Of a stretch of DNA of 64,000 bases, positions 18,056-27,864 are shown in pieces. Where the stretch lies: assembly GCF_000269985.1 (NCBI RefSeq), contig NC_016109.1, forward strand, positions 7,095,001-7,159,000, read 5' to 3'. The stretch is from Kitasatospora setae KM-6054 (GTDB lineage Bacteria; Actinomycetota; Actinomycetes; Streptomycetales; Streptomycetaceae). The notes beneath the pieces were generated by a model. That model made no database searches and was not told the DNA's origin. It was given only the letters and a program-made list of their open reading frames with translations. Every line of letters starts with the position of its first letter. Positions within the stretch are counted from its first letter, which is position 1. The position numbers were made by a program, and so were the translations under genes.

Positions 18056-19330
18056 ATGACCGCCGCCGCCGCGCCCGCCGGGCGCCGCTCCCTGCTGCCC
18101 GCCGACCCGGTCCTGCGCCGGCTCGCCGTGCTGACCGCCGTCAACACCGTCGGAAACGGGCTCTACTACTCCGTCAGCGCCCTCTACTTCACCCGCCAAG
18201 TCGGCCTCAGCGCGGCCCAGTTGGCCACCGGCCTGGCCTGCGCCGGGGTGGCCGGCATGCTCGCCGGAGTGCCCTTCGGACGGCTCGCCGACCGGGTCGG
18301 CCACCGCCGACTGCTCTACCTGCTGGGCCCGTTGCAGGGGCTCGCGGTGCTCGCGTACGCCGTCGTCGACGGGTTCGCGGCGTTCGTCGCCGCCGTCGTG
18401 GCCGCCACCGTGCTGGAGCGCGGCGCGGTCGTGGTCCGCAGCGCGCTGATCGCGCACCTGCTGCCCGTCGAGGACCAGGTCCGCTCCCGGGCGCTGCTGC
18501 GCTCGGTGATGAACGCCGGGCTGGTGGTCGGCGCGACGGGCGCCGCGTTCGTCCTGCACGCGGACAGCTACTGGGGGTACACCGCCGCGCTGGCCGTGGA
18601 CGCCGCCACCTTCGCCGCGACCTCGCTGCTGCTGACCGGGCTGCCGAACGCCGCACCGGTGGACGGGCGGCCGCAGCGGGCCGACCGGGACGGGAAACGC
18701 CGGCGCACCGCCCTTGCCGACCGGCGCTACCTGCTGGTGGCGTTCCTGCACGCCGTGCTGGAACTGCAGTTCGCCATGCTGGAGATCGGCATCCCGCTGT
18801 GGATCGCCACCCGCACCAGCGCGCCGCGCCCGCTGGTCGCGGTGGTGGGCATCGTCAACTGCCTTGCCGTGGTGCTGTTCCAGGTCCGCGCCAGCCGGGG
18901 CGTGGTCGACCTCCGCTCGGCGGCCCGGGCCTGCGCCCGGGGCGGGGTGCTGCTCGGCGCGGCCTGCCTGGTGTACGCGGCGGCGGCCGGCCGGGGCGCG
19001 GTGCTCGCGGTGGTGCTGGTGCTGGCGGGCGTGCTGCTGCACAGCCTGGCCGAACTGCTCACCTCGGCCGGCGGCTGGACGCTCAGCCTGGACCTGGCCG
19101 ATCCGGAGCGGCACGGCGAGTACCAGGGCGTGTTCATGAGCGGCCAGGCCGGCTCGCACGTGATCGGCCCGCTGATCGTCACCGCGACCGTGCTCGCGCA
19201 CGGCGTGGCGGGCTGGGCGGTGCTCGGCGGGCTGCTGGTCGCGGCCGGGCTGGCGATCGTGCCGGCGGCGGCCCGTCAGTCGCCGGAGAAGCCGAAGACG
19301 CCCCAGTGGGTGGGCTCGCCGTCGGTGTAG
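18056..19330 (+). CDS. MFS transporter
   Basis: A 424-residue membrane protein beginning MTAAAAPAGRRSLLPADPVLRR, with about 12 hydrophobic segments. The MFS loop 2-3 motif is recognisable as GVPFGRLADRVGHRRLLYL, and the second half opens with DRRYLLVAFLHAV. It resembles drug or multidrug exporters of the streptomycete type. The divergent winged-helix regulator is the likely controller. The last 55 bp overlap the 3' end of the convergent gene ending at 19276, so both C-termini are encoded by the same DNA. Confidence 0.88.
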   Translation: MTAAAAPAGRRSLLPADPVLRRLAVLTAVNTVGNGLYYSVSALYFTRQVGLSAAQLATGLACAGVAGMLAGVPFGRLADRVGHRRLLYLLGPLQGLAVLAYAVVDGFAAFVAAVVAATVLERGAVVVRSALIAHLLPVEDQVRSRALLRSVMNAGLVVGATGAAFVLHADSYWGYTAALAVDAATFAATSLLLTGLPNAAPVDGRPQRADRDGKRRRTALADRRYLLVAFLHAVLELQFAMLEIGIPLWIATRTSAPRPLVAVVGIVNCLAVVLFQVRASRGVVDLRSAARACARGGVLLGAACLVYAAAAGRGAVLAVVLVLAGVLLHSLAELLTSAGGWTLSLDLADPERHGEYQGVFMSGQAGSHVIGPLIVTATVLAHGVAGWAVLGGLLVAAGLAIVPAAARQSPEKPKTPQWVGSPSV

Positions 19331-19701
19331 AGCAGCACGTACCGGCCGCTCCAGCGCAGGTCGGCCTCCCGCCGCAGCGCGTCGCCCTCCATCGCCCGGA
19401 GGTACTGCGGGACGGTCGGCCGCTCGGTGCCGAAGTGGTGCGACAGCCGTGCGGCGGGCAGCGGTTGGACGAAGCCGTCGCGGGCGGGCTCGGCGGCCAG
19501 CGCGCTGCGGGGGACGTCCAGGATCGAGTGGGTGCCCTCCGTCCCCATGAACTCGCCGTCCTCCCACAGCTCCTCGAGCGACTCGTACTCGCCGGCGCCG
19601 TTCCACTCCGACCCGGCGAACACCTCCCGGTGCAGCGCGTCGAGCGTGCCCTGCGGCGTGCCCCGGTAGGGGGTCAGGTAGTCCCAGCCGCTCGCGCCCA
19701 T
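19276..19701 (-). CDS. Hypothetical protein
   Basis: A 141-residue soluble protein starting at MGASGWDYLTPYRGTPQGTLDALHREVFAG behind GAGGAG. Other visible stretches are ESLEELWEDGEFMGTEGTHSILDV and WSGRYVLLYTDGEPTHWGVFGFSGD. The pattern looks like a family common in streptomycetes, but I cannot name a function. It overlaps the MFS transporter gene tail to tail by 55 bp. Confidence 0.75.
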   Translation of the reverse strand: MGASGWDYLTPYRGTPQGTLDALHREVFAGSEWNGAGEYESLEELWEDGEFMGTEGTHSILDVPRSALAAEPARDGFVQPLPAARLSHHFGTERPTVPQYLRAMEGDALRREADLRWSGRYVLLYTDGEPTHWGVFGFSGD

Positions 19702-19895
19702 GCCTGTGCTCCTCGATCTCCGTCGACACCCCGTCAGGTCGAACGTCCGGAGGCTACACGGTGGAACCGACGGGCGGGGCGGAGAAGGGGTCGGCCCCGG
19801 ACCCTTCGCCGTGGGTCCGGGGCCGTGGGGCCGGGGGCGCGCCGTCGTCCCTGGCGGCGGGCCCCCGGGGCGGTGGGGGCGGGGGAGCGGGGGTG

Positions 19896-21278
<1,383 letters not shown>

Positions 21279-22710
21279 GGGGGTACTCCTTGCAGGGAAC
21301 GGCCGGCGGAGCCGACGTGGTGGAACAGCAGGTTGAGCAGCACCGCGGCCAGGCAGCCGGCCGAGATGCCGGAGTGCAGCAGGGTGCGGACGGCCTCCGG
21401 GAACCCGTCGTAGAAGGTCGGCGCGGCGATCGGGACGATCCCCACCCCGAGCGCGACCGACACCAGGACGGTGTGCGAGGTCGACTCCATCCCGGCCTCC
21501 GCCAGGGTGCGGATGCCGGACGCCGCGACCGTCCCGAACAGCACGATCCCCGCGCCGCCCAGCACCGGCTGCGGCACCAGCGACACCAGCGCGCCGAGCA
21601 CCGGGAACAGGCCCAGCAGCACCAGGATGCCGCCGCCGGCCGCGACCACGAACCGGCTGCGCACCCTGGTGAGCGCCACCAGTCCGATGTTCTGGGCGAA
21701 CGCGCTGCACGCGAAGCCGTTGAACACCGGGCTGACCGCGGTGGCCAGGCCGTCCGCGCGCAGGCCCGCCGCCAGCGTCCGCTCGTCGGCCTCGCGGTCG
21801 ACGATCCGGCCCAGCGCCAGCATGTCGGCGGTGGACTCGGTCATCGAGACCACCATGACGATGCACATCGACGCGATGGCCGCGACGTCGAACCGCGGCC
21901 CGCCGAAGTGGAACGGCGAGGGCAGCGCGAACACCTGCGCGCCGCCGATCCCGGAGAAGTCGGCCAGGCCGAGCGGGAAGGCCGCCAGGGTGCCCAGCGC
22001 CAGGCCGATCAGCAGCGACATCTGCTGCCAGAAGCCCCGCAGCAGCCGGTTGCCCAGCACCACGGCGCCCAGCGTGAGCGCGGCCAGGCCGACCGCCTTC
22101 GCCGAGCCGTAACCGGGCGCGCCCGGCGAGCCGCCGCGCGCCCAGTTCACCGCGACCGGCAGCAGGGACACCCCGATCAGGGTGATCACGGTGCCCTGCA
22201 CGACCGGCGGGAAGAACCGGACCAGCCGGGAGAAGTACGGCGCCGCGAGGAAGCACAGGGCCCCCGCGACGATCACCGCGCCGAAGACCACCGGGAGGGC
22301 GTCCTTCGGGCCGTGCTCCTTGGCTATCGCCAGCATCGGCGCGACGCCGGCGAACGAGACGCCGTTGACGAACGGGAGCCGGGCCCCGATCCGCCAGACG
22401 CCCAGCGTCTGCAGCAGGGTGGCCAGCCCGGCGGTGAACAGGCTGGCCGAGATCAGCAGGGCGAGTTCGCCGGGGCTCAGCCCGACGCCCGCGCCCACGA
22501 TCAGCGGTGGAGCGACCACGCCGGCGTACATCGCGGCGACGTGCTGCAGCCCGGTGCCGAACAGCTTCGGCGGGGAGAGCACCTCGTCGACCGGGTGGAC
22601 GGGGGTGGAACCGTCGTCAGTGGTGGGGGTGGTGCGGAGTGCCATGGAAGTAGCCCCTTTGCTGCCCCAGGCTCTCGGCGCAACCCGGGCGCTGGAGAGT
22701 GGTGTGGACC

Positions 22711-22748
22711 GGCCGGAGGGCGGGACGACGGACAGGGTCCCTCCGGCC
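22711..22748 (-). repeat. 10-bp inverted repeat in the permease leader
   Basis: GGCCGGAGGG (22711-22720) and CCCTCCGGCC (22739-22748) with an 18-nt loop lie upstream of the permease start on its coding strand. It could be a uricase read-through terminator or a leader hairpin. No pyrimidine tail is evident. Confidence 0.45.
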
Positions 22749-22875
22749 TGCTCTCCGGCCCCGGGACTGCCGCCGTGAGGGCGGGCACGGTCTCCGAACG
22801 GTGTGGGGGAGGAGAGTCAAGTGCGGTACTACAGGCAAAAGATGACGAATAATCAGGAAGTCGGGCAGCCGGGCG

Positions 22876-23796
22876 TCAGGCGACCGGGATGACCGGGGTG
22901 ACGCCCTCGCGGTGCACGGTGCCCTCGATCAGGCCGTACATCCGGTCGGCGGCGAAGTAGACCTCGTTGTCGTTCTTCAGTCCGAACGGCTCCAGGTCGA
23001 CCAGGAAGTGGTGCTTGTTCGGCAGCTCCAGCCGGACCTCGTCCACCTCGGCGCGGTTGTTCAGCACCCGGGTGCCCATCGCGTGCAGGGTCTGCTGCAG
23101 CGAGTAGGAGTAGGTCTCGGCGAAAGCCTCCAGCAGGTGGCGGCGCACCTGCTGGTACGAGCGGTTCCAGTTCGGCTCCGGCTCGCCGTCGCGGCCGTGG
23201 AAGCCGAACGCCCAGCGGGCCGTCACCTGGGTGGCCAGGATGCGGTCGTACGCCTCCTGGAGGGTGGTGTACCGGTCCTTGATGTAGCCCCAGAACTCGG
23301 AGTTGGTGGTGTTCATCACCACCAGGTCCTTGAGGCCGGAGACCACCCGGAACCGGTCCCCGTCGTACACCACCTCGGTGGTGCGCACCTCCTGGCCCTT
23401 GCGGACGAAGGAGTGGCCGACCTCCTCGGAGCCGATGAACCGGGAGGACGAGTCGGGGGTCTTGATCCGCTCCCAGCCGTACTCCTCGATCCGGATCCGG
23501 GCGGAGCGCACCACGCCGCGCTCGGTGGAGTCGACGAAGTGCCGGGCCAGCAGGACGCCGAAGCCCTCGGCGGAGTCGATGCCGTGCTCCTTGGCGAAGG
23601 CGTACACGGTGTTCTTGGTGGTGTCGGTGGGCAGGCAGTTGGCGTTCGAGCCGGTGAGGTGGACGTCCTCGAAATCGCCGCGCAGCGACACCGAGACGTT
23701 CAGGTCCTTGATCTCGTGGCGGGTCGAGTCGCGGTAGACCCGGACGATCCGGTTCTCCGCCTTGCCGTACTGGTTCTGACCGAGCACGTGGGCCAT
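22876..23796 (-). CDS. Urate oxidase (uricase)
   Basis: The 306-residue, cofactor-free enzyme oxidises urate to 5-hydroxyisourate and releases hydrogen peroxide. Signatures are NQYGKAENRIVRVYRD, TGSNANCLPTDTTKNTVYAFAK with the active-site Thr and Lys, DSTERGVVRSARIRIEEYGW, LKDLVVMNTTNSEFWGY and the late LPNKHHFLVDLEPFGLKNDNEVYFAADRMYG. Length is normal. It follows the HIU hydrolase gene by 29 bp in the uraD-uraH-uricase operon. The peroxide it makes may explain the catalase gene in the same region. Confidence 0.96.
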   Translation of the reverse strand: MAHVLGQNQYGKAENRIVRVYRDSTRHEIKDLNVSVSLRGDFEDVHLTGSNANCLPTDTTKNTVYAFAKEHGIDSAEGFGVLLARHFVDSTERGVVRSARIRIEEYGWERIKTPDSSSRFIGSEEVGHSFVRKGQEVRTTEVVYDGDRFRVVSGLKDLVVMNTTNSEFWGYIKDRYTTLQEAYDRILATQVTARWAFGFHGRDGEPEPNWNRSYQQVRRHLLEAFAETYSYSLQQTLHAMGTRVLNNRAEVDEVRLELPNKHHFLVDLEPFGLKNDNEVYFAADRMYGLIEGTVHREGVTPVIPVA

Positions 23797-23825
23797 GGGT
23801 GGCTCCTAGGGTCCAGGCGGTCTAC

Positions 23826-24158
23826 CTAGCTTCCGCGGTAGACCGAGTAGCCGAACGGGTTGAGCAGCAACGGCACGTGGTAGTGGTGCTGCGCGGGCGC
23901 GACCGTGAAGACGATCGAGACCTCGGGGAAGAACGGCCGCTCGGCCGACCCCGCGTAGTACGCCGCGGTGTCGAACAGCAGCCGGACGACCGAGCCCGCC
24001 TCCGCGGCCGGCAGGTCCTTGACCCGGCCGTCGGAGTCCGTGGCGGAGGTGCCGATCACCTTCCAGCCACCCTCGGTGTGCAGTGCCAGCTCGACCGGAA
24101 CGCCCTCGGCCGGGCGGCCGAGGCTGGTGTCGAGCACATGCGTGGAGATGCCGGTCAC
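23826..24158 (-). CDS. 5-hydroxyisourate hydrolase (transthyretin-like)
   Basis: I choose the GTG at 24158 (VTGISTHVLDTSLGRPAEGVPV) because GAGG lies 9-10 nt upstream and the family starts here; the GTG at 24173 lacks a binding site. The 110-residue protein has the active-site His in STHVLD, Arg in DSDGRVKDL, a His pair in AQHHYHVPLLLNPFGYS and the diagnostic C-terminal YRGS. It converts the uricase product to OHCU. It lies between OHCU decarboxylase and uricase on one strand. Confidence 0.94.
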   Translation of the reverse strand: MTGISTHVLDTSLGRPAEGVPVELALHTEGGWKVIGTSATDSDGRVKDLPAAEAGSVVRLLFDTAAYYAGSAERPFFPEVSIVFTVAPAQHHYHVPLLLNPFGYSVYRGS

Positions 24159-24202
24159 GAGTGGGTACCTCACTGAATGGCAGGAAGTGACTGTCCGTCA
24201 AT

Positions 24203-24772
24203 TCACTGCGTTGCGTCAAGCAGTTGATTGATGCGAATGTCGTTGATCTTCCGCAGCTCGCCCCGGACGGCCTCCGCCTCGGTGGCGGCGTCGTTCGGGT
24301 ACCGCTCGCGCAGCGCGGCGAGCATGCCGGCCGCGGTGCGGCCGGTCGCGCAGATCAGGAACAGGTGGCCGAACTTGGCCTCGTAGGCGGCGTTGGCGGC
24401 GCGCAACTCGTCCAGGACGGACGGGTCGACGCCCCGGACGCCGGCCTGCTCGCGCTCGGAGACGGCGTCCCCCGCCTTGGGGGTGCCGATCCGGGCGTGG
24501 CCGGCCATCGCGTCGTGCAGGTCGGCCGCGGTGAGCCCCGCCATCGCCTTCGCGTTGGCGGTGAGCAGCTCCTCGCGGTCGGGCCAGGGGCGGGACGCCG
24601 CGACGGCGTCGGCCCAGGCGGGGCTGGAGCAGACCTCCAGCAGCACCTCCCGCAGCGCGGCCGGGTCAGCGGCCGACAGGTCGGCCAGGACGCGGGGCGC
24701 GGAGGGCGCGGAGGACGCGCCGGACCGGCCGGACGCGGGGGGTGCGGGGAGGGCAGGGGGTGGCTGGGTCAC
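24203..24772 (-). CDS. OHCU decarboxylase
   Basis: The start is the GTG at 24772 behind AGGAGGT, giving 189 residues. After a Pro/Ala-rich lead (1-27), the conserved domain contains SSPAWADAV, LHDAMAGHARIG with the catalytic His, SEREQAGVRG, FLICATGRTAAGMLAALRERYPND and EAVRGELRKINDIRINQLLD. It makes S-allantoin from OHCU, completing uricolysis. It is the first gene of the uricolytic operon and is read from a promoter at 24807-24835 with an AllR-type dyad over the -35 box. Confidence 0.94.
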   Translation of the reverse strand: MTQPPPALPAPPASGRSGASSAPSAPRVLADLSAADPAALREVLLEVCSSPAWADAVAASRPWPDREELLTANAKAMAGLTAADLHDAMAGHARIGTPKAGDAVSEREQAGVRGVDPSVLDELRAANAAYEAKFGHLFLICATGRTAAGMLAALRERYPNDAATEAEAVRGELRKINDIRINQLLDATQ

Positions 24773-24806
24773 GGAGGGACCTCCTGAGGGTTGGTGCCAC
24801 CCGCAC

Positions 24807-24835
24807 AAGCTAGATCGGCCGCAACAGGCCGTCAA
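24807..24835 (-). promoter_or_regulatory. Promoter of the uricolytic operon
   Basis: On the minus strand TTGACG (-35, 24830-24835), a 17-bp spacer and TAGCTT (-10, 24807-24812) form a strong vegetative-type promoter 35 bp before the OHCU decarboxylase start. Confidence 0.68.
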
Positions 24836-24846
24836 CACTTTGTTGA
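24832..24846. promoter_or_regulatory. IclR/AllR-type operator, copy 2
   Basis: TCAACA CTT TGTTGA is a perfect 6-3-6 dyad overlapping the -35 box of the uricolytic operon promoter. It matches the dyads at 13318, 25669 and 29065. Confidence 0.68.
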
Positions 24847-24926
24847 ACTGTTTGTGGTGACAGCACACGGCGCCGGGCGTGCGGCCCGGCGCCGTGTGCG
24901 ATCCGCCAAGGAGGAGTCCGGGCGGG

Positions 24927-25298
24927 TCAGGGCTTCTCCTGCCGGTTCAGGTAGTTGTACACCGTGAACCGGCTGACCCCGAGCGCCGACGCGACCGTCT
25001 CCACCCCGTGGCGGACGGTGAACGCGCCGCGCTCCTCCAGCAGGGCGACCACCCGCTGCTTCTCGGCGCGGTCCAGCTCGGCCAGCGGCCGGCCGTCGAA
25101 CTGCCGGGTCATCTCGGCCAGCAGCCGGTCCAGCGCGCTGCTCAGGTGCGGCAGTCGCACCGCGACGGCCGGCGCGCCGTCCCACTCCAGCACGACGTCC
25201 TCCGTGCGGGCCTCGGCGGGTGCGATCGCGGTCGCGCCGACCGCGGCCAGCAGCGGCTCCAGGGCGGCGGCGAGCGGGTGCTCCAGGGCGTCGCTCAC
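24927..25298 (-). CDS. DauR/YheO-type helix-turn-helix protein
   Basis: A 123-residue protein starting with a GTG behind AAGGAGGGG. The N-terminal half is helical with an acidic strand (TEDVVLEWDGAPAVAVRLPHL). The C-terminal 50 residues, AEKQRVVALLEERGAFTVRHGVETVASALGVSRFTVYNYLNR, match the C-terminal HTH of YheO/DauR regulators. The usual PAS-like sensor domain is missing or very short. It is coupled to the preceding gene by a 4-bp overlap and lies upstream of the uricolytic operon, so a role in purine or ureide control is plausible. Confidence 0.75.
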   Translation of the reverse strand: MSDALEHPLAAALEPLLAAVGATAIAPAEARTEDVVLEWDGAPAVAVRLPHLSSALDRLLAEMTRQFDGRPLAELDRAEKQRVVALLEERGAFTVRHGVETVASALGVSRFTVYNYLNRQEKP

Positions 25299-25591
25299 TG
25301 CTTATCCCCTCCTTCGGGTCCTTCGGGTCCTCCGGTCCCGGCTCCTGCGGGCTCCCCGTCCAGCACGCTGACCTGGACCGAGATCCGGCTCGCCCCCGCC
25401 GCCAGGGTCTCCCGCAGCAGGCGGGTGACGGCGGCCAGGGCCTGTTCGGCGTCGCCCTCGGCGCTGGTGCCGAACGGACCCACCGAGACGGCGAGCCCCG
25501 CCTCGTCCACCGCGCGGCGCGCGGCCTTGGCGTGCTCGGGGAACCCGTCCAGTTCGAACGGCTCTGTCGTGAACTCCACCATCAATCGCAC
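25295..25591 (-). CDS. Thiamine-binding (MTH1187/YkoF-like) protein
   Basis: This 98-residue protein begins MRLMVEFTTEPFELDGFPEHA from a GTG. GPFGTSAEGDAEQALAAVTRLLRETLAAGASRISVQVSVL resembles the ferredoxin-like MTH1187/YkoF domain, whose members bind thiamine or related ligands. Single-domain copies are common in streptomycetes and their role is not settled. It overlaps the downstream HTH gene by 4 bp. Its upstream region, shared with the hydroxypyruvate isomerase gene, carries an AllR-type dyad. Confidence 0.7.
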   Translation of the reverse strand: MRLMVEFTTEPFELDGFPEHAKAARRAVDEAGLAVSVGPFGTSAEGDAEQALAAVTRLLRETLAAGASRISVQVSVLDGEPAGAGTGGPEGPEGGDKQ

Positions 25592-25668
25592 CCGCCCAGC
25601 TTATCCACCCGGCCGTTCTGGGTGATCGGACAGTGCGGCCGGGGCGGGCGGCCCCGGGTTCGGCTGCT

Positions 25669-25683
25669 TCAACAAATTGTTGC
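25669..25683. promoter_or_regulatory. IclR/AllR-type operator, copy 3
   Basis: TCAACAAATTGTTGC contains the perfect 13-bp palindrome CAACAA-A-TTGTTG, just upstream of TTGACA (25691-25696), the likely -35 of the hydroxypyruvate isomerase operon. It lies between divergent genes and could act on both. Confidence 0.65.
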
Positions 25684-25787
25684 GACGTCCTTGACAGTCC
25701 GGGCGGGCGGCGGAGAAGCTTCCGTCAAGCAGAATCCAGCTTCCGGATCGTGGAAGTTGCATGGCGAGAGAGCGAGAGGTGAACGAC

Positions 25788-26633
25788 GTGACCGCTGCCG
25801 CCCAGCACCGCTTCACGGTCAACCTGTCCATCCTGTTCGGCGAACTGCCCCTGCTGGAGCGGCCCGCGGCCGCCGCGGCGGCCGGCTTCGACGCGGCCGA
25901 ACTCTGGTGGCCCTTCGGCACCGAGCCCGCCCCCGGAAACGACGAACTCGACGCGCTGGCAACGGCGTTCGAGACCGCCGGAGTCCGGCTCACCGGCCTC
26001 AACCTGCTGGACGACCTGGCCGCCGGCGCCCGCGGCACCCTCTCCGTTCCCGCCGAGAGCGAGCGCTTCCGGGAGAACCTCCCGGTCGCCACCGCACTCG
26101 CCGAACGCCTCGGCACCGGCGCGCTGAACGCCCTCTACGGCAACCGCGTCCCCGACGCCGACCCGGCCGAACAGGACGCCCTCGCCCTGGAGAACCTCGC
26201 GCTGGCCGCCCGGGCCGCCCACTCCGTCGGCGCCGTCCTGCTGGTCGAGACCCTCAACGCGGCCGAGTCCCCGGACTACCCGCTGGTCACCGCCGCCGCC
26301 GCGGTCGACGTCGTCGACAAGGTCAACGCCACCACCGGCCTCGGCAACGCCAAGTTCCTCTGCGACCTCTACCACCTCGCCCGCAACGGCGAGGACCCGG
26401 CCGCCGTGATCGACGCGTACGCCGACCGGATCGGCCACGTGCAGATCGCCGACACCCCCGGCCGCAACGAACCCGGCACCGGCGACCTCGACTTCGAGGA
26501 CCTGTTCGCCCGCCTCACCGCCGCCGGCTACCAGGGCCGGATCGGCCTCGAGTACCGCCCGGCCGGCGGCGTCAGCGCCGAGAGCTTCGACTGGCTGCCG
26601 CGCGAGCTGCGCGCCGGACGCCGAGCCCGCTGA
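25788..26633 (+). CDS. hyi: Hydroxypyruvate isomerase
   Basis: A 281-residue TIM-barrel enzyme of the xylose-isomerase-like superfamily. I choose the GTG at 25788 behind GAGAGG; the ATG at 25761 in the same frame would add 9 residues. Visible motifs: FTVNLSILFGELPLLERPAAAAAAGFDAAELWWPF, LGTGALNALYGNR, LLVETLNAAESPDYPL with a metal-ligand Glu, FLCDLYHLARNGED, GHVQIADTPGRNEPGTGDLDF and IGLEYRPAGG. It interconverts hydroxypyruvate and tartronate semialdehyde. It is followed by glxR and glycerate kinase. The 3' end, including the stop codon, is duplicated in tandem. Confidence 0.93.
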   Translation: MTAAAQHRFTVNLSILFGELPLLERPAAAAAAGFDAAELWWPFGTEPAPGNDELDALATAFETAGVRLTGLNLLDDLAAGARGTLSVPAESERFRENLPVATALAERLGTGALNALYGNRVPDADPAEQDALALENLALAARAAHSVGAVLLVETLNAAESPDYPLVTAAAAVDVVDKVNATTGLGNAKFLCDLYHLARNGEDPAAVIDAYADRIGHVQIADTPGRNEPGTGDLDFEDLFARLTAAGYQGRIGLEYRPAGGVSAESFDWLPRELRAGRRAR

Positions 26634-26666
26634 GCGCCGCGCGCCGGACGCCGAGCCCGCTGAGCG
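26609..26666. repeat. 30-bp tandem duplication over the hyi stop codon
   Basis: A 28-bp sequence at 26609-26636, ending CCCGCTGAGCG and containing the hyi stop, is repeated exactly at 26639-26666. The second copy is non-coding. It resembles the slippage repeats at other gene ends in the window. Confidence 0.8.
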
Positions 26667-26723
26667 TCGAGCCCGCCGGGCCGGCCGACTCCCCAGACCC
26701 TCACACGTAAGGAACCGCACGCG

Positions 26724-27620
26724 ATGAGCCGCAAGATCGCTTTCATCGGCCTCGGCATCATGGGCAAGCCCATGGCCGTCAACCTGGTCCGGGCCGGCCA
26801 CCACGTCACCGGCTACAACCTCACCCGGGAGCCGATCGACGCCCTGGTCGCGGCCGGCGGCCACGGCGCCGGCTCGATCGCCGAGGCCGTCGCCGACGCC
26901 GAGGTCGTCATCACGATGGTCCCCGCCGACCCGCAGGTCGAGCAGGCGATCCTCGGCGAGGACGGCGTCCTGGCGCACGCCCGGCCCGGCACGCTGGTCA
27001 TCGACATGTCGAGCATCACCCCGCAGACCTCGATCAGGGTCGACGCCGCCGCGAAGGCCGCCGGCCTCCGCAGCCTGGACGCCCCGGTCTCCGGCGGCGA
27101 GGCCGGCGCCGTCGAGGCGGTGCTCTCCATCATGGTCGGCGGCGCGGACGCCGACTTCGCCGAGGCCAAGCCGCTGTTCGACGCGCTCGGCACCACCGTC
27201 GTGCACGTCGGCCCGGCCGGCGCCGGCCAGACCGTCAAGGCCGCGAACCAGCTGATCGTCGCGGTCAACATCCAGGTGCTGGCCGAGGCCGTGGTCTTCC
27301 TGGAGAACGCGGGCGTCGACCTCGCCGCCGCGCTCGACGTGCTCGGCGGCGGGCTGGCCGGCTCCACCGTGCTGAACCGCAAGAAGGGCAACATGCTGGC
27401 CCGCGAGTTCGCCCCCGGCTTCCGGATCGACCTCCACCACAAGGACATGGGCATCGTCACCGACGCCGCCCGCGCGGTCGGCGCCGCGCTGCCGCTCGGC
27501 GCGGTCGCCGCCCAACTGGTCGCCTCCGCCCGCGCCAACGGCGACGGCTCGCTCGACCACTCCGCGCTGCTGCGCGGCGTCGAGCGGCTCTCCGGCCGCG
27601 AGGTCAAGCAGACCGGCTGA
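26724..27620 (+). CDS. glxR: 2-hydroxy-3-oxopropionate (tartronate semialdehyde) reductase
   Basis: A 298-residue member of the beta-hydroxyacid dehydrogenase family preceded by AAGGAA. It has the dinucleotide motif IGLGIMGKPMAVNL (6-19), the substrate motif LDAPVSGGEAGA near 119 and the catalytic Lys region GAGQTVKAANQLIV near 170, then LAREFAPGFRIDLHHKDMGI. It reduces tartronate semialdehyde to glycerate. It follows hyi, probably in one transcript, and precedes glycerate kinase, forming the glycerate branch of glyoxylate use. A large hairpin follows its stop. Confidence 0.95.
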   Translation: MSRKIAFIGLGIMGKPMAVNLVRAGHHVTGYNLTREPIDALVAAGGHGAGSIAEAVADAEVVITMVPADPQVEQAILGEDGVLAHARPGTLVIDMSSITPQTSIRVDAAAKAAGLRSLDAPVSGGEAGAVEAVLSIMVGGADADFAEAKPLFDALGTTVVHVGPAGAGQTVKAANQLIVAVNIQVLAEAVVFLENAGVDLAAALDVLGGGLAGSTVLNRKKGNMLAREFAPGFRIDLHHKDMGIVTDAARAVGAALPLGAVAAQLVASARANGDGSLDHSALLRGVERLSGREVKQTG

Positions 27621-27656
27621 GCCCGGCCCCGGTCCAGCGAGGCCGGGTAGCAGACT

Positions 27657-27704
27657 CCCCCCGGCGGCGCGTACCTGTCCGGTCGTGCCGGCGCCGCCGG
27701 GGGG
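27657..27704 (+). terminator. 14-bp-stem hairpin after glxR
   Basis: CCCCCCGGCGGCGC (27657-27670) and GCGCCGCCGGGGGG (27691-27704) are exact complements around a 20-nt loop. It is probably a terminator or partial terminator of the hyi-glxR transcript, though there is no U-run, as is common in streptomycetes. Confidence 0.6.
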
Positions 27705-27710
27705 CCGGTT

Positions 27711-27772
27711 CCCTCCCCGCCGAGGGGAGCCTCCCGCACGTCGGAAGCGGGGCGGGAGGTCGGCGGGGAGGG
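27711..27772 (+). other. Two-tier hairpin in the glycerate kinase leader
   Basis: An outer stem CCCTCCCCGCCGA (27711-27723) / TCGGCGGGGAGGG (27760-27772) encloses an inner stem CCTCCCGC (27730-27737) / GCGGGAGG (27752-27759). It lies 7 nt after the first hairpin and about 90 nt before the kinase start. It may be a structured leader or part of a double terminator. Confidence 0.5.
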
Positions 27773-27864
27773 GCGCGACGGCAGGGGTCCGGGCCCCCTG
27801 GTGGTGCATGCTCGTGTGCCCGACAGTTCCCCTCCGGGATCCTCCAGCAAGAAAGGCCCCCGCC

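Noticed and set aside
22646..22875. Purine or xanthine riboswitch before the NCS2 permease
   Set aside because: The leader has a GC-rich inverted repeat but none of the known riboswitch core sequences I could recognise.
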